DNA of 64,000 nt from CAZDDI01 sp964504195 (GCA_964504195.1 CAZDDI010000004.1:62001-126000); one strand, 5' to 3'; positions 1 through 9,705 are shown, counted from the stretch's first letter. Program-made: numbers and translations. The notes: generated by a model from the sequence alone, not told the origin.

Positions 1-1
1 C

Positions 2-2179
2 CCAGAAGAACTGCTGGAGCACGTTACCCACCTCATCAGCAAACATCTGGGCTTCTATCATGTCGGGATTTTCTTGATGGATTCAGAACAACAATACGCC
101 GTACTCAAGGCGACCAACAGCCCGGAAGGGCGTGCCCTGCTCGCGCTGCATCACAAGTTGAAGGTGGGCGAGCAAGGGATTGTTGGCTATGTCACCGGCT
201 CCGGCGAACCGCGCATCACACTAGAAGTAGGTAGCGATAGGCAACACTTTGCCAACCCGCTGCTCCCTGCCACCCGCGCCGAAATCACCCTCCCCATGCG
301 CCATCGCGGACAAGTCATCGGCGCTCTGGATGTGCAATCCACCCAGCCGGATACATTTACTCAGGATGATTTTACCGCCCTGCAAATCATGGCCGACCAG
401 CTAACCCATGCCCTGGTCAATGCACGCCTCTACAAGGCCGCGCAACGACGGCTTCAGGACACCCACTTGTTGCGCGAGTTGATGTTGCGCGCTTCGGCGC
501 TTACCCGACGCGATGTGCTAACGCTGGCGCAAGCCTTCCTCAAGGACGCTCTCCCCTATCCACAACAGGCCTTCCTATGTAAAAAAGGGGACCACCTCCA
601 GCCTCTCGAAGGCTCAAAATGGCTGTCAGACAGCCTCCCCCTGACGGCGGCCCCCTGGAATACAGTGTGGGCTGGCGAGAGTTACTGGAATTCTCCGCCG
701 CCCGATATGCCTGAGTTTACCCCTCCCGCATGCACCCTGGCAGCTGTTCCAATCCAGGAACGCGGGGAGACCCAGCTGCTCTTTGCGGTCGCCTCACCAG
801 AAGAAGGCACTAATCGCCAGTATGAAGTACGCTTCCTGGAAGCGTTAGCCACAGAACTGGGGGTATTGCTACAAAATGCCCGGCTCTATGAAACCATCAG
901 CGCGCGCGCCGAGATGCTCCAACGGCTGATGCAAACGGGTGCGCACATTGCCGCCAACCGCGAAGTCAACACCATTCTCGATTGGCTCATCCAGGCTATC
1001 AACGCCGAAATCCCTGGAAGATTGGAGATCGCCTTACTACGCGACGAAACGCGCCTGGAATGGATTACAGCCGCCCCGGACGCCTGCACCACGAGTGAGG
1101 CCAATGGGCTTGCCGCACAACTACGCGGATTGACACCCCACCTGATCCAGCCCGAGGCACGGGCCACCCTACTGGAAAAGTTACCCCAACTAGGCGACTA
1201 TATTATGGCCCTACCACAACAGCCCCTCTTCTTCCAACCGTTGCAAACGCCGGAGCGCGTGGTGGGGCTACTTTTGCTCAACATCGAACGCTTACCGAAA
1301 GCCGATATGCAGGAACGGTTGGCCGCTGTCCAAATTCTGGCAAATCAAACCGCGCTGGCTCTCGCCAACGCACAATTGGTATCCCGCTTATGCACACAGG
1401 CGGAGGAGCTCACCCTGGCCTACGAAGAAGCGTACCAGCTCAACGAAATCCGCACGCAGATGGTGCAGAACGTCAGCCACGAGCTGCGCACCCCGCTGGG
1501 CATCATCCTGGGCTACAGCGAGATGTTACTCGAGGGCGCGCTCGGCGACCTGGCCCCCCCCCAACGCAACATCATCTACACTATTTACGCACGCGCACGC
1601 AGTCTCAATCGCCTGATTCACAACCTCACCACGCTTCAGGGCCATATCGAACTAGGGCCGCCCACGCAAGTAACGCTACAACACCTGGTACCACAGGTCA
1701 TCGCAGAATTTGAGGAAATGGCTGAGCGCCAACACATCCTCTTCCACCTGGACATTCCCGACAACCTCCCCACGCTCTCTGGGGATAGCGAACTGTTGCA
1801 CCTGGCGCTCAGCCACTTGATTGAAAACGCCATCAAATTCAGCCCCGATAAAGGTATCGTAATGATTCGGGCGTTGGATGATATGGATTGGGTCTGCCTT
1901 TCGGTTATTGATCAAGGAATTGGCATCGCATCGGAGCATCTCCAATTGATTTTCGAGCGGTTCTATCAAGTGGATGGTTCAACCCGGCGACGTTATGGCG
2001 GCATGGGACTAGGATTGTCGCTAGTAATGGAAATTGTACATGCGCATGGCGGATCAATCGAAGTCGCAAGTGTTCCGGGAGTAGGCAGCACATTCACCCT
2101 CCAACTACCGTTGCAGCAAAAACCAAAGCCCGATGAAACGCTTACGCCTTGCGCTCCGTACACTAAATCAGAGGATTAA
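2..2179 (+). CDS. Multi-GAF sensor histidine kinase (5' end outside window)
   Basis: The reading frame is open from base 2, and the residues before the first ATG (base 74) already belong to a GAF domain, so the gene starts upstream of the window. At least three GAF-like segments can be followed: one ends in a conserved QIMADQLTHALVNARLY stretch, and similar ANAQL/QNARLY helices close the next two. They lead into a HisKA domain (VSHELRTPLG, with the phospho-accepting His at codon 1478-1480) and a HATPase domain with N box (IENAIKFS), G1 (DQGIGI) and G2 (GMGLGL) motifs. No transmembrane segment is visible in the part present, so it may be cytosolic and respond to a small ligand or redox signal. 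The deoxynucleoside kinase follows after 3 bases, so the two are probably co-transcribed. No response regulator is adjacent. Confidence 0.93.
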   Translation, partial: PEELLEHVTHLISKHLGFYHVGIFLMDSEQQYAVLKATNSPEGRALLALHHKLKVGEQGIVGYVTGSGEPRITLEVGSDRQHFANPLLPATRAEITLPMRHRGQVIGALDVQSTQPDTFTQDDFTALQIMADQLTHALVNARLYKAAQRRLQDTHLLRELMLRASALTRRDVLTLAQAFLKDALPYPQQAFLCKKGDHLQPLEGSKWLSDSLPLTAAPWNTVWAGESYWNSPPPDMPEFTPPACTLAAVPIQERGETQLLFAVASPEEGTNRQYEVRFLEALATELGVLLQNARLYETISARAEMLQRLMQTGAHIAANREVNTILDWLIQAINAEIPGRLEIALLRDETRLEWITAAPDACTTSEANGLAAQLRGLTPHLIQPEARATLLEKLPQLGDYIMALPQQPLFFQPLQTPERVVGLLLLNIERLPKADMQERLAAVQILANQTALALANAQLVSRLCTQAEELTLAYEEAYQLNEIRTQMVQNVSHELRTPLGIILGYSEMLLEGALGDLAPPQRNIIYTIYARARSLNRLIHNLTTLQGHIELGPPTQVTLQHLVPQVIAEFEEMAERQHILFHLDIPDNLPTLSGDSELLHLALSHLIENAIKFSPDKGIVMIRALDDMDWVCLSVIDQGIGIASEHLQLIFERFYQVDGSTRRRYGGMGLGLSLVMEIVHAHGGSIEVASVPGVGSTFTLQLPLQQKPKPDETLTPCAPYTKSED

Positions 2180-2182
2180 TCC

Positions 2183-2821
2183 ATGAAGAAACGCTTTATC
2201 GCGATTGCTGGCAATATCGGGGCGGGGAAATCCACCCTCACCGCGTTGCTTAGCCAACGCCTAGGCTGGGAACCGTTCCTGGAGGGGGTCACAGACAACC
2301 CCTACCTGGCGGATTTCTACACCGATATGGAACGGTGGAGCTTTCACTCGCAGGTGTTCTTCCTGGCACGCCGGTTATTACACCACCGCCAACTGTTGGA
2401 GCGACCCAACTCCGTCATCCAGGATCGCACAGTGTACGAGGATGCAGAAATTTTCGCCCGCAATCTTTACCTGCAAGGGGCACTGCAAGAGCGCGATTAT
2501 CACACCTATCACGATCTCTATATTGCTGTAACCACTATCCTGCCGCCACCTGATCTGGTCATCTACCTACAGGCATCCGTCAGCAAGCTCTGCGAACGCA
2601 TCCAACAACGGGGCCGCCCCTACGAGCGCCAAATCACAGAGGATTACCTAACGCGCCTGAACGGGCTATACGAGGATTGGTTCGAGCATTTCGCGCTATG
2701 TCCCATCCTCACCGTGCCTGCCGACCGGCTCGATTTCGTCTCCAACGGCGATCACCTTTCTCTAATTATCGAGAAAGTGTTAGAACGCTTGCAGGGCAAA
2801 GAACTCGTATCGTTCGATTGA
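2183..2821 (+). CDS. Deoxynucleoside kinase (dAdo/dGuo kinase family)
   Basis: This 212-residue protein has the P-loop GNIGAGKST at residues 10-18, the early Glu of the family (LEGVTDNPYL), the QDRTVYEDAEIF segment equivalent to the DRS motif and the Arg-rich lid (ERIQQRGRPYERQI). These are hallmarks of bacterial deoxyadenosine/deoxyguanosine kinases, which phosphorylate salvaged deoxynucleosides in the cytosol. Length is normal for the family. The start is preceded by AGAGG about 8 bases upstream, and the gene lies 3 bases after the histidine kinase stop, so it probably shares its transcript. Which deoxynucleoside is preferred cannot be read from sequence alone. Confidence 0.9.
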   Translation: MKKRFIAIAGNIGAGKSTLTALLSQRLGWEPFLEGVTDNPYLADFYTDMERWSFHSQVFFLARRLLHHRQLLERPNSVIQDRTVYEDAEIFARNLYLQGALQERDYHTYHDLYIAVTTILPPPDLVIYLQASVSKLCERIQQRGRPYERQITEDYLTRLNGLYEDWFEHFALCPILTVPADRLDFVSNGDHLSLIIEKVLERLQGKELVSFD

Positions 2822-2882
2822 CACCAAGCAGCTACAAGCAGCCTTCACAAAATACGGTTGACTGAGTTGAAGAGGAAAAAAC

Positions 2883-5573
2883 ATGCCAGACACGCCTAAT
2901 CACGATGCACGTCCCACCAGGACGCCAAGCACACACAACTACACTACCCAATGGGTACGCGACAACCTGCCGGGGGCCGTGCTGGTGCTAAGTCTCTACT
3001 ATGGCGGATTAGCCTTTAGCCACCAATTCTTGTTACCTGCCCCCATCGCCCCCGCCGTGGCCCTGCTAGCGACGGCCACCGCAGCGCTCCTGCTGGTGCT
3101 CTGGCTCGCTCTGCGAAGCTACTGGCACCCCCCCCTCCACCTGGTGTACCCCCTCACCGCTGGCATCGCCGGCCTGGCTTTGCTTAACAGCCTGATCCTC
3201 CTCCATCTCACTGGTGAGCCACAGCAAACCACCAACCTCATGTTGATCGTCATCGGCGCTGGTTTCTTGTTCCTTTCCACCCGCTGGTTTGTACTGGTGC
3301 TGATCGCCACCTGCATCGGCTGGGGGCTGATTCTGTGGCAGTTGGCCCCACCCCTGGCAGCGTGGCGACACTTCGGCTTCGCGCTATTTGCGACGATGAT
3401 TATCACCAGCATCGTACATCGCGCGCGTATTCGCATGGTGAGCAATTTGGAAGACTTGCGGCAACAAGAACTCCAGCAAACGCACGCACTCGAAAAGGCC
3501 CTCACTCTGACACAAAAAGCCCAGTGGGTGCAGGAGAACCTGACCGCGACAGCCCACGCGCTCGCCAGTACTCTCGATCTGGAACAGGTGCTCAAGCTGA
3601 TGCTAACACACCTGGCCCAGACTGTACCCTGCGATAACGTAACGGTCTATCTATTGGAAGGCGATCACCTCTATCCGCAGGCCTGGCACAGCACCCTCAC
3701 CCAGTCTGTAGCCCCAGTAGCCCTCACGGTCAGTAGCCCCACGCTGCTGGGACATGTGTTCCGGGCGCGCGCGCCGCTCGCGCTCAACGATGTCACCCAA
3801 CACCCTCACTGGCACCCCCAAGAGGCCGAACTGCCCTTGCGCAGTTGGATTGGAATGCCGCTCATAGCGGCTGAAAGATCCGTGGGCCTGTTGACCCTGG
3901 GCAGTTGCCAGCTCCAGGCATACCAAGAACAGGATCTCCAGTGGGTACACGCCTTCGCCGATTACGCTGCCGCCGCCGTCCATAACGCAGCCCTGGCAAC
4001 GCGCACGCGCAACACGCTCGAACGCCTGGCGTTCCTCTACGCGGCGGCGCGCACGCTGGCAACCACGCTCAACACCCAGGACATTCTGGAAATGCTCATG
4101 GATCTGCCCCACAAACGCTTCCATCCGGATGCTGTCTCAGTCACGACGGTTGAGCCAGACGGCACGCTCGTGTTTCGCGCCGCCTCTGGTGTATCCGCCG
4201 ATCAGATCATTGGGATGCGGTTGCCGCCGGAAACGGGGGTGCTGGGCTGGGTGGCTACCCACGGGGAGCAACTCTGGATCCCCAACGTGCAGGAAGATGG
4301 CCGTTTTTACACGGGCGTGGATAGTAAGACCGGCTTTGTCACGCGCGCTATCTATGCTGTCCCCATCCGCGCCGGGCAAGAAACCATCGCTATCCTAGAG
4401 CTAATCAATCCCTCCGATGAAGTCAACTTCGCAGATACCCAAGACCTGCTCACCGCCCTGGCAGCCCTGGCCGCGCCTGCCATCCGCAACACCCAGCTTT
4501 TCGAGCAGATTCGCCAGGCGGAAGAGCGCTACCAGCAGTTATTCGATCAAAACCTCGATCCCATCATTATCCTCAATCACAGCGGGAATATACTTGAGGC
4601 CAATCATGCCGCACAGCGCCTGCTCGATCTACCGGATGACTGCCAACGCTGCGATGGCCTGCGTATCCTCAACCTCACACCAGAGCGGTTCGCGATCCTC
4701 AAGCAAGAGTTGAAAACGCAACCAGTATTGAGCTGGGAAGATCAGTTCACCAATGGGCAACGCATGCAACGCACGTTCACAGTATACCTTTCGTGCCTGC
4801 AACACTACACCCCCGACCAGACCTACCTCTGGCTCGGCCACGACATCACCGACCGGGTGGCCCTGGAAACGACCCGCCAACAACTCGCCAACATGATCGT
4901 CCACGATCTGCGCAACCCGCTGAACAGTATCCTCAACGGGCTGGAATTGATCCACAACGCCTGGCGGGAGCATGACCTCACGCTGCCGATGGAACAGCTC
5001 CTCCAGATCAGCCTGCGCAATGCCCACCGCATGGAGCGACTCATCGGCACCATTCTGGATACCGCACACTTGAGCTCCGGCGAAAAGCGGCTGACCGTAG
5101 AAAGCGTGGATTTGCGCGAACTAACCGCTGAAGCTACCGAAAGCGCACAACCCGCCGCTACCCAACGCCGCCAAACGCTCACCTGCGCCCTCCCGACCAG
5201 TATCCCCCTCACCCTGGGCGATGAAGATGTGCTACGCCGGGTCATCGCCAACCTGCTCGATAATGCCATCAAGTTTACACCGCCCGGTGGTGCCATCCAC
5301 ATCACATTGGAGTATGATACCACCGAGTTCCACGTAAACGTGACCGATTCCGGCCCGGGCATTTCCCCAGAAGAACAAGCGCGCATCTTCGAACCGTTTG
5401 TGCGCGGCGATAGTGCGCTTACCAAGCGCATCACCGGTGCCGGGCTAGGGCTTGCTTTCTGCAAGCTTGCCGTCGAAGCCCACGGCGGACGCATCTGGGT
5501 GACGAGCACACCCGACGCTGGGGCGACATTCAGTATTGCGCTGCCCTATCGCCGCCCAGAGGCAATGGCATGA
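2883..5573 (+). CDS. Membrane sensor histidine kinase, TM-GAF-GAF-PAS-HisKA-HATPase
   Basis: This 896-residue protein has about six hydrophobic segments in residues 28-180, then two GAF domains (about 220-368 and 380-540), a PAS domain (about 548-655, beginning ERYQQLFDQNLDPIIILN), a HisKA domain whose His is residue 674 (IVHDLRNPLN) and a HATPase domain with N box (LLDNAIKFTPPGG), G1 (DSGPGIS) and G2 (GAGLGLAFCK). It would be a membrane-anchored kinase integrating cytosolic signals. GAGGAAAAAAC precedes the ATG and serves as ribosome binding site. The stop overlaps the start of the next gene by four bases (ATGA), so translation is likely coupled. No cognate regulator is adjacent. Ligands are unknown. 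Confidence 0.93.
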   Translation: MPDTPNHDARPTRTPSTHNYTTQWVRDNLPGAVLVLSLYYGGLAFSHQFLLPAPIAPAVALLATATAALLLVLWLALRSYWHPPLHLVYPLTAGIAGLALLNSLILLHLTGEPQQTTNLMLIVIGAGFLFLSTRWFVLVLIATCIGWGLILWQLAPPLAAWRHFGFALFATMIITSIVHRARIRMVSNLEDLRQQELQQTHALEKALTLTQKAQWVQENLTATAHALASTLDLEQVLKLMLTHLAQTVPCDNVTVYLLEGDHLYPQAWHSTLTQSVAPVALTVSSPTLLGHVFRARAPLALNDVTQHPHWHPQEAELPLRSWIGMPLIAAERSVGLLTLGSCQLQAYQEQDLQWVHAFADYAAAAVHNAALATRTRNTLERLAFLYAAARTLATTLNTQDILEMLMDLPHKRFHPDAVSVTTVEPDGTLVFRAASGVSADQIIGMRLPPETGVLGWVATHGEQLWIPNVQEDGRFYTGVDSKTGFVTRAIYAVPIRAGQETIAILELINPSDEVNFADTQDLLTALAALAAPAIRNTQLFEQIRQAEERYQQLFDQNLDPIIILNHSGNILEANHAAQRLLDLPDDCQRCDGLRILNLTPERFAILKQELKTQPVLSWEDQFTNGQRMQRTFTVYLSCLQHYTPDQTYLWLGHDITDRVALETTRQQLANMIVHDLRNPLNSILNGLELIHNAWREHDLTLPMEQLLQISLRNAHRMERLIGTILDTAHLSSGEKRLTVESVDLRELTAEATESAQPAATQRRQTLTCALPTSIPLTLGDEDVLRRVIANLLDNAIKFTPPGGAIHITLEYDTTEFHVNVTDSGPGISPEEQARIFEPFVRGDSALTKRITGAGLGLAFCKLAVEAHGGRIWVTSTPDAGATFSIALPYRRPEAMA

Positions 5574-6766
5574 CCCGCAAACTTTACTATGAAGATGGCA
5601 CCCTGCACGACTTCACTGCCCGCGTTCTAGAAATACGCGCAAGCGAACCGGAGCCAGCAGTGCGGCTCGATCAAACCGCCTTCTATCCCACCGGCGGCGG
5701 GCAACCGCATGATATGGGCACGCTGAACGCAATACCAGTGGTAGATGTCTGGGAAGAAGCTGGGACAGTGTGGCACCGGCTCGCGCAGCCACTACCAGAA
5801 GGCGCAACCGTAAACGGCGTGCTCGATGGGGAACGCCGCCGCGATCACACCCAACAACACACCGGGCAACACTTGCTCTCCACAGCCTGCTTGCGACACC
5901 TCCAGGCAAAGACCGTCGGTTTCCACTTGGGGGCGGAGGTTGTCACCATTGATCTGGACGTGGCGGTGCTGGAATGGGAAACTGTCTACGCCATCGAGGA
6001 CGAGGTCAACCGCATTATCTGGGAAAACCGCCCGGTAACGGCCCAATGGATCGAGGCGGATGCTCCAGACGTCCCCGCGCTCCGCAAGCCACCTCCCACC
6101 ATCTCCGGGCCATTGCGCGTGATTACCGTGGCCGGTTACGATGCGAATGCTTGCAGCGGAACACACGTCACCCACACGGGCGAAATCGGCCTGCTCAAAG
6201 TGATCGGCATCGAGCGCTACAAAGGTGGGGGACGGGTGACGTTTTTGTGCGGCAGACGCGCACTACGGGATTATCAGCGCGGGCTGGCACTACTACACGC
6301 CGTGAGCAGCACACTCACGGTAGGCCAACCAGATCTGCCCGCCACCGTAGAACGGCTCCAGACAGAAGTCCAAGCCACACGGCGAGCGTTACGTCAGGCC
6401 GAAGCGCGGCTGCACACTTACGAAGCCCACCAGCTCTGGGAAAACGCACCCGTAGAGGCTGGCATCAAGCATGTGTGTGCCCACTGGCCCGCGCGCTCCT
6501 TCGAGGAAGCCCGCGCGCTGGCCGTGTACTTGCGCGAACAACCGCACACGCTCATCGCGCTGGCAACTGGCACCGGTGCGACCACCCGGCTACTCTGCGC
6601 GCGCAGCGATGACCTGCCCGGTGTAGATGCAGTGGCCCTACTGCGCACAATCATCACCCCGCTGGAAGGGCGCGGTGGCGGAGCACCCACGCTCGCGCAA
6701 GGTAGCCTTCCCCGCGCACCAGAAAGCTTGTCGGAGCTATTGCAAAACGTGCTACGTGAAGTGTGA
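5570..6766 (+). CDS. Alanyl-tRNA editing protein, AlaX-like with C-terminal DHHA1-like domain
   Basis: The protein hydrolyses mischarged tRNA-Ala (Ser-tRNA-Ala or Gly-tRNA-Ala) if it behaves like its family. The N-terminal part resembles the AlaRS second additional domain: LDQTAFYPTGGGQPHD at about residues 33-48, the zinc motif HTGQH at 97-101, and C195 and H199 in CSGTH. These four are the usual zinc ligands of AlaX and AlaRS editing sites and all are present. After a coiled-coil stretch (about 250-285) the last third looks like a DHHA1 domain (ALATGTGATTRLLCARSDD and a GRGGG element near the end), so this is the long AlaX type at 398 residues. Its ATG overlaps the stop of the kinase gene. 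It is unusual to find it translationally coupled to a histidine kinase. Confidence 0.9.
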   Translation: MTRKLYYEDGTLHDFTARVLEIRASEPEPAVRLDQTAFYPTGGGQPHDMGTLNAIPVVDVWEEAGTVWHRLAQPLPEGATVNGVLDGERRRDHTQQHTGQHLLSTACLRHLQAKTVGFHLGAEVVTIDLDVAVLEWETVYAIEDEVNRIIWENRPVTAQWIEADAPDVPALRKPPPTISGPLRVITVAGYDANACSGTHVTHTGEIGLLKVIGIERYKGGGRVTFLCGRRALRDYQRGLALLHAVSSTLTVGQPDLPATVERLQTEVQATRRALRQAEARLHTYEAHQLWENAPVEAGIKHVCAHWPARSFEEARALAVYLREQPHTLIALATGTGATTRLLCARSDDLPGVDAVALLRTIITPLEGRGGGAPTLAQGSLPRAPESLSELLQNVLREV

Positions 6767-6832
6767 AGCTGGTTACAGGATGTTATCAACGCTTTTTCGC
6801 TGACTTGTTGATTTTGAAGGAGAACACATACC

Positions 6833-7756
6833 ATGCAAGAAATCGCCCCTGGCATTTTTATTGAACAACGCTACCCGCCCTATACATTGGGGCTGATCCA
6901 AACAGACTATGGAGCGCTGGCAGTGGATATTCCCCCACACCCCGAAGAGGCGCTTCGCTGGCAGGAAGAAGCCGAGCAGGTCGTTGGGCCGTTACGCTAC
7001 GCCGTCCTCACCGATGCACAGCCCGAACGCCTATTCGCGGCTACCCATTGGCGAGTGCCGCTCATCGCAGGCGAAGGTTTCGCCCGTCGCCTCAAGACCT
7101 TCGACGAGCGCGGGTGGCAGGAGTTTATGTTAGCAATGGCCCAACGCTATCCCGGCCAAGACCCGCCACTACTGGGACGCAAACCGCGCCGCCCCACACT
7201 TGGCGTACATCAACGCTTTGCGCTCCATTACCGCCCCCTGCCACTGGAATTCTTCGGCGTTGAGGGCTGCGGCCCAGCGGCACTGTGGCTTTACCTGCCC
7301 GATGAGGGGCTTCTCTTTGCTGGTGACACAGTTGTGCTTGATGAACCGCCTCCATTAGAGCACACACCCGACTCACGGAACCTGCTTAACACGCTGGGGA
7401 ACCTGGCCGGGCGCACGACCGTGCAACGGATTGTTCCCGGACGCGGCCCGGCAGTCGTCGGGCGGGGAGAGTTGGAACCGTTACGCGAATACCTGCGCGT
7501 GGCGCGACGCACAGCACGGACACTCGCACGCCACGCTAGCAGCGCCGACTTCCAGAACACCGCGCAAGACCTCCAGCAGGCATTCTTTGCCGAGCGCCCC
7601 CAGACAATCCAACGCGTCCGCCTGGGACTGGAACGCCTCGCGGCAGAAGTGATAGAAGCAACCGCAGCAGCCGAAGCAGCAAAAGCATCAGCGGCAGAGG
7701 CAGAAGCAGAAGCGACGGCGGAGACGGCCACAGAAGAGGGTACAGTTGAAGGGTAA
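6833..7756 (+). CDS. Metallo-beta-lactamase-fold protein with lost metal site
   Basis: The 307-residue protein begins like MBL hydrolases (APGIFIEQRYPPYTLGLIQTDYGALAVDIP) and keeps the later GDTVV motif (LLFAGDTVVLDEPP) and a GRGPAVVG loop. The diagnostic THxHxDH motif is replaced by TDAQPER at residues 60-66, so the metal-binding His, His, Asp and His are Asp, Gln, Glu and Arg. By this reading it cannot bind two metals in the normal way. The last 35 residues are an Ala/Glu-rich low-complexity tail. An AAGGAG box lies 11-12 bases before the ATG. It is followed by a hairpin terminator. It could be a binding or regulatory protein rather than an enzyme. Confidence 0.75.
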   Translation: MQEIAPGIFIEQRYPPYTLGLIQTDYGALAVDIPPHPEEALRWQEEAEQVVGPLRYAVLTDAQPERLFAATHWRVPLIAGEGFARRLKTFDERGWQEFMLAMAQRYPGQDPPLLGRKPRRPTLGVHQRFALHYRPLPLEFFGVEGCGPAALWLYLPDEGLLFAGDTVVLDEPPPLEHTPDSRNLLNTLGNLAGRTTVQRIVPGRGPAVVGRGELEPLREYLRVARRTARTLARHASSADFQNTAQDLQQAFFAERPQTIQRVRLGLERLAAEVIEATAAAEAAKASAAEAEAEATAETATEEGTVEG

Positions 7757-7762
7757 GACTAA

Positions 7763-7799
7763 AAAGCCGTGACCGATATCCAAACTCGGCCACGGCCTT
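7763..7799 (+). terminator. Stem-loop terminator after the MBL-fold gene
   Basis: AAGCCGTGaCCGA pairs with TCGGcCACGGCcTT across an 8-9 base loop, directly after the stop of the MBL-fold gene. No long T tract follows, so termination strength is uncertain. Confidence 0.6.
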
Positions 7800-7865
7800 C
7801 TCAAACTATACTATCCGGAGTATTACATCTAACCCAAGTTACTGCCTGTTCTCCAGAATTTTTAT

Positions 7866-7908
7866 AGGACACGGATTTTACAGATAACCCCCCAAAAATC
7901 CGTGTCCT
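7866..7908. repeat. Perfect inverted repeat, AGGACACGGATTTT family
   Basis: AGGACACGGATTTT (7866-7879) and AAAATCCGTGTCCT (7895-7908) form a perfect 14-bp stem with a 15-base loop. It sits between two convergent genes and could end transcripts from both sides, but it also looks like one of the many dispersed palindromes of this genome. Confidence 0.7.
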
Positions 7909-7981
7909 AACCTCTGAATCAGTCCAGTGGCAACATGTATTTTGCTCAACTCTCGATGCACTTATTTACTTTGAAGATGCA

Positions 7982-8869
7982 CTAGCTCACCACCACCAAC
8001 CACACAGTACACCACAGCGCATTGGAGATGGCAATCGTCGCGTTATCGGTAGAGCGAGGTGAAATCAACTCCAGAATCGTGGAACTGAGTGAAATTATCA
8101 ACGCCAGCCACAGGTAATTGACCGGCAATTGCGCGCCGGAAATGTGCAACGCGAGGCTGATCAACGAGAACGCAAAGACCGCCCCCGTTCCCAACCAGGA
8201 TTTCCGGTTGATTTCCCCTAGCCCTTTGACCTTGATGGTATGCTTGCCCCACGTTCCACCGATGATTTCCCCGGCGGCATCGCCGATAACCTGCGGGTAG
8301 TAGATGAAATTGATCAGGGGTAGAATCAGCAGCTGTTCATTGCCGGCCAGGGGTAGCATCACCCAAATCCCCAACGCTGAGACCACGATGTACTGCACGC
8401 ACAACCCCAACAACGCCACGACCAGATTAAGCCGCCCGTAGACTCCATCGCGGATGCGCGCCAATCCGCCATAGAACAGGCCACCCAATCCTAGCACGCG
8501 CTCAGAGCGATAGGCAATCAGCAAAAACCCCAGGTTGATGAACGATTGGATGATGATCGTAGGAACGATGAGAAAGAGGTCTTTGATTACCAGTTGTGTA
8601 ATCATGATATAGAGCATCCCGCTCAGAACGTGATGCCCCTTGCGACAGAATGAATCCACCCGGCGGATGTGAACTTCAGGATACTTTGCCAGCAGCGCCT
8701 GGAGATCGAACTCCTTGCGCGTGAAGAAAATCTGTCGCCGCTCCGCATCACTCAGCCCTAGCCGCTTGAGCCAGAACCATTTGAGCAGCGCCATAGAACC
8801 CTGGCTGAAAACCTGCACCGTAGAGAGCAACAGCAGGTAAGGCGCCCATTGCAAGGGGATGAGGTTCAT
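7982..8869 (-). CDS. Polytopic membrane protein, dolichol/phytol kinase-like (CTP-dependent lipid kinase family)
   Basis: This 295-residue protein has seven or eight hydrophobic segments. The segment YYPQVIGDAAGEIIGGTWGKHTIKVKG, followed by a Lys-Ser pair (NRKSWLGTGAVF), and a late STDNATIAISNAL match the conserved GDaaaaiiGkxxGkh...KS and DNxtiPl patterns of the phytol kinase/dolichol kinase/DGK1 family. That family phosphorylates isoprenoid alcohols or diacylglycerol in the membrane. An N-terminal soluble stretch (about residues 30-70) precedes the core. No other lipid gene is adjacent, so the substrate is open. The ATG is preceded by TAAAGATTCGAAAG, a weak ribosome binding site. Confidence 0.65.
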   Translation of the reverse strand: MNLIPLQWAPYLLLLSTVQVFSQGSMALLKWFWLKRLGLSDAERRQIFFTRKEFDLQALLAKYPEVHIRRVDSFCRKGHHVLSGMLYIMITQLVIKDLFLIVPTIIIQSFINLGFLLIAYRSERVLGLGGLFYGGLARIRDGVYGRLNLVVALLGLCVQYIVVSALGIWVMLPLAGNEQLLILPLINFIYYPQVIGDAAGEIIGGTWGKHTIKVKGLGEINRKSWLGTGAVFAFSLISLALHISGAQLPVNYLWLALIISLSSTILELISPRSTDNATIAISNALWCTVWLVVVS

Positions 8870-8887
8870 CTTTCGAATCTTTAAGAG

Positions 8888-9643
8888 CTATGGCGCAAGA
8901 GTATGCAACATGAGATTGGGGATGGTTACATGTTGATCATCATCGTGAAAAGTAAAAACTGATGCGCCTGGTTGCGCCGGTGGAAAGAGAAAAGTCCCAT
9001 CCATCACAGTGAACTGCCCTTGATGTGCGGAACCACCTAGTTGTGCGGCACCGCCTGTCCCAATATGATCATACCGATGCCCTAAATTATCAATCAAATA
9101 CATATTTCTGTTATATGTATCTGATTTTTTCCTGGCATCAGTTCCCGACAAGAAATTGACAGACCAGGTGACAGTAAACTCCATTTCACCAGATTCCCTG
9201 AGAATCACATATACCACGCACCAATTGATATTGGCATGTGTGTCTGGGCCACTGATTTCGTAAGTGGCGCAAGCATCCTGCTGCGGATATGTTCCTGGCA
9301 CTGCGGCGGATGGAGGTACCGCTGTAGGTGTGTGTGTCGCCATAGGTGTTGCTGTCCATACAGGTGTTGGAACCGGTGTGTTGGTAGGTGTTGCCGGCGG
9401 CACAGTGTTGGTAGGCGAGGGTGCTGGAGTATGCGTTGGCGCTGGCGTTATCGTGGCTGTTGCTGTAGCTGTTGGCAGTGGAGTGGAAGTCGCCGTAACG
9501 GTTGGTTCAGCCGTCGCGGTCAGTGTCGGCTGTGGTGTGTGCGTTTCAGTTGTAAGGCCGGTTGTGTTTGGTGTAGTACATGCTGCCAATAAAAAGACAA
9601 GCAAAATCCACAATAACTTCCCAGATTTCGGTGCTGAATACAT
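8888..9643 (-). CDS. Secreted lipoprotein with Thr/Pro-rich linker
   Basis: The 251-residue protein has a signal peptide ending in the lipobox LLAAC (Cys about residue 22). A roughly 90-residue linker made almost only of Thr, Pro, Ala and Ser follows, then a 130-residue C-terminal domain with two Cys residues (DACATYEIS and NWCVVYV) and beta-rich sequence. The domain is not recognised; it resembles a small secreted beta-sandwich. AGGAG lies 12 bases before the ATG, and a good promoter is visible upstream. It would be anchored on the outer face of the cytoplasmic membrane with the domain held away from it by the linker. Confidence 0.8.
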   Translation of the reverse strand: MYSAPKSGKLLWILLVFLLAACTTPNTTGLTTETHTPQPTLTATAEPTVTATSTPLPTATATATITPAPTHTPAPSPTNTVPPATPTNTPVPTPVWTATPMATHTPTAVPPSAAVPGTYPQQDACATYEISGPDTHANINWCVVYVILRESGEMEFTVTWSVNFLSGTDARKKSDTYNRNMYLIDNLGHRYDHIGTGGAAQLGGSAHQGQFTVMDGTFLFPPAQPGASVFTFHDDDQHVTIPNLMLHTLAP

Positions 9644-9677
9644 ATTTTTAGATATCTCCTATTTCAACTTGAAGGAT

Positions 9678-9705
9678 ATAGTAACATAATCAAGATTATT
9701 GTCAA
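9678..9705 (-). promoter_or_regulatory. Sigma-70-like promoter for the lipoprotein gene
   Basis: On the minus strand TTGACA (9705-9700) is followed by a 16-bp spacer and TACTAT (9683-9678). The -35 is a perfect consensus. The transcript would have a leader of about 30 nt containing the AGGAG ribosome site. Confidence 0.6.
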
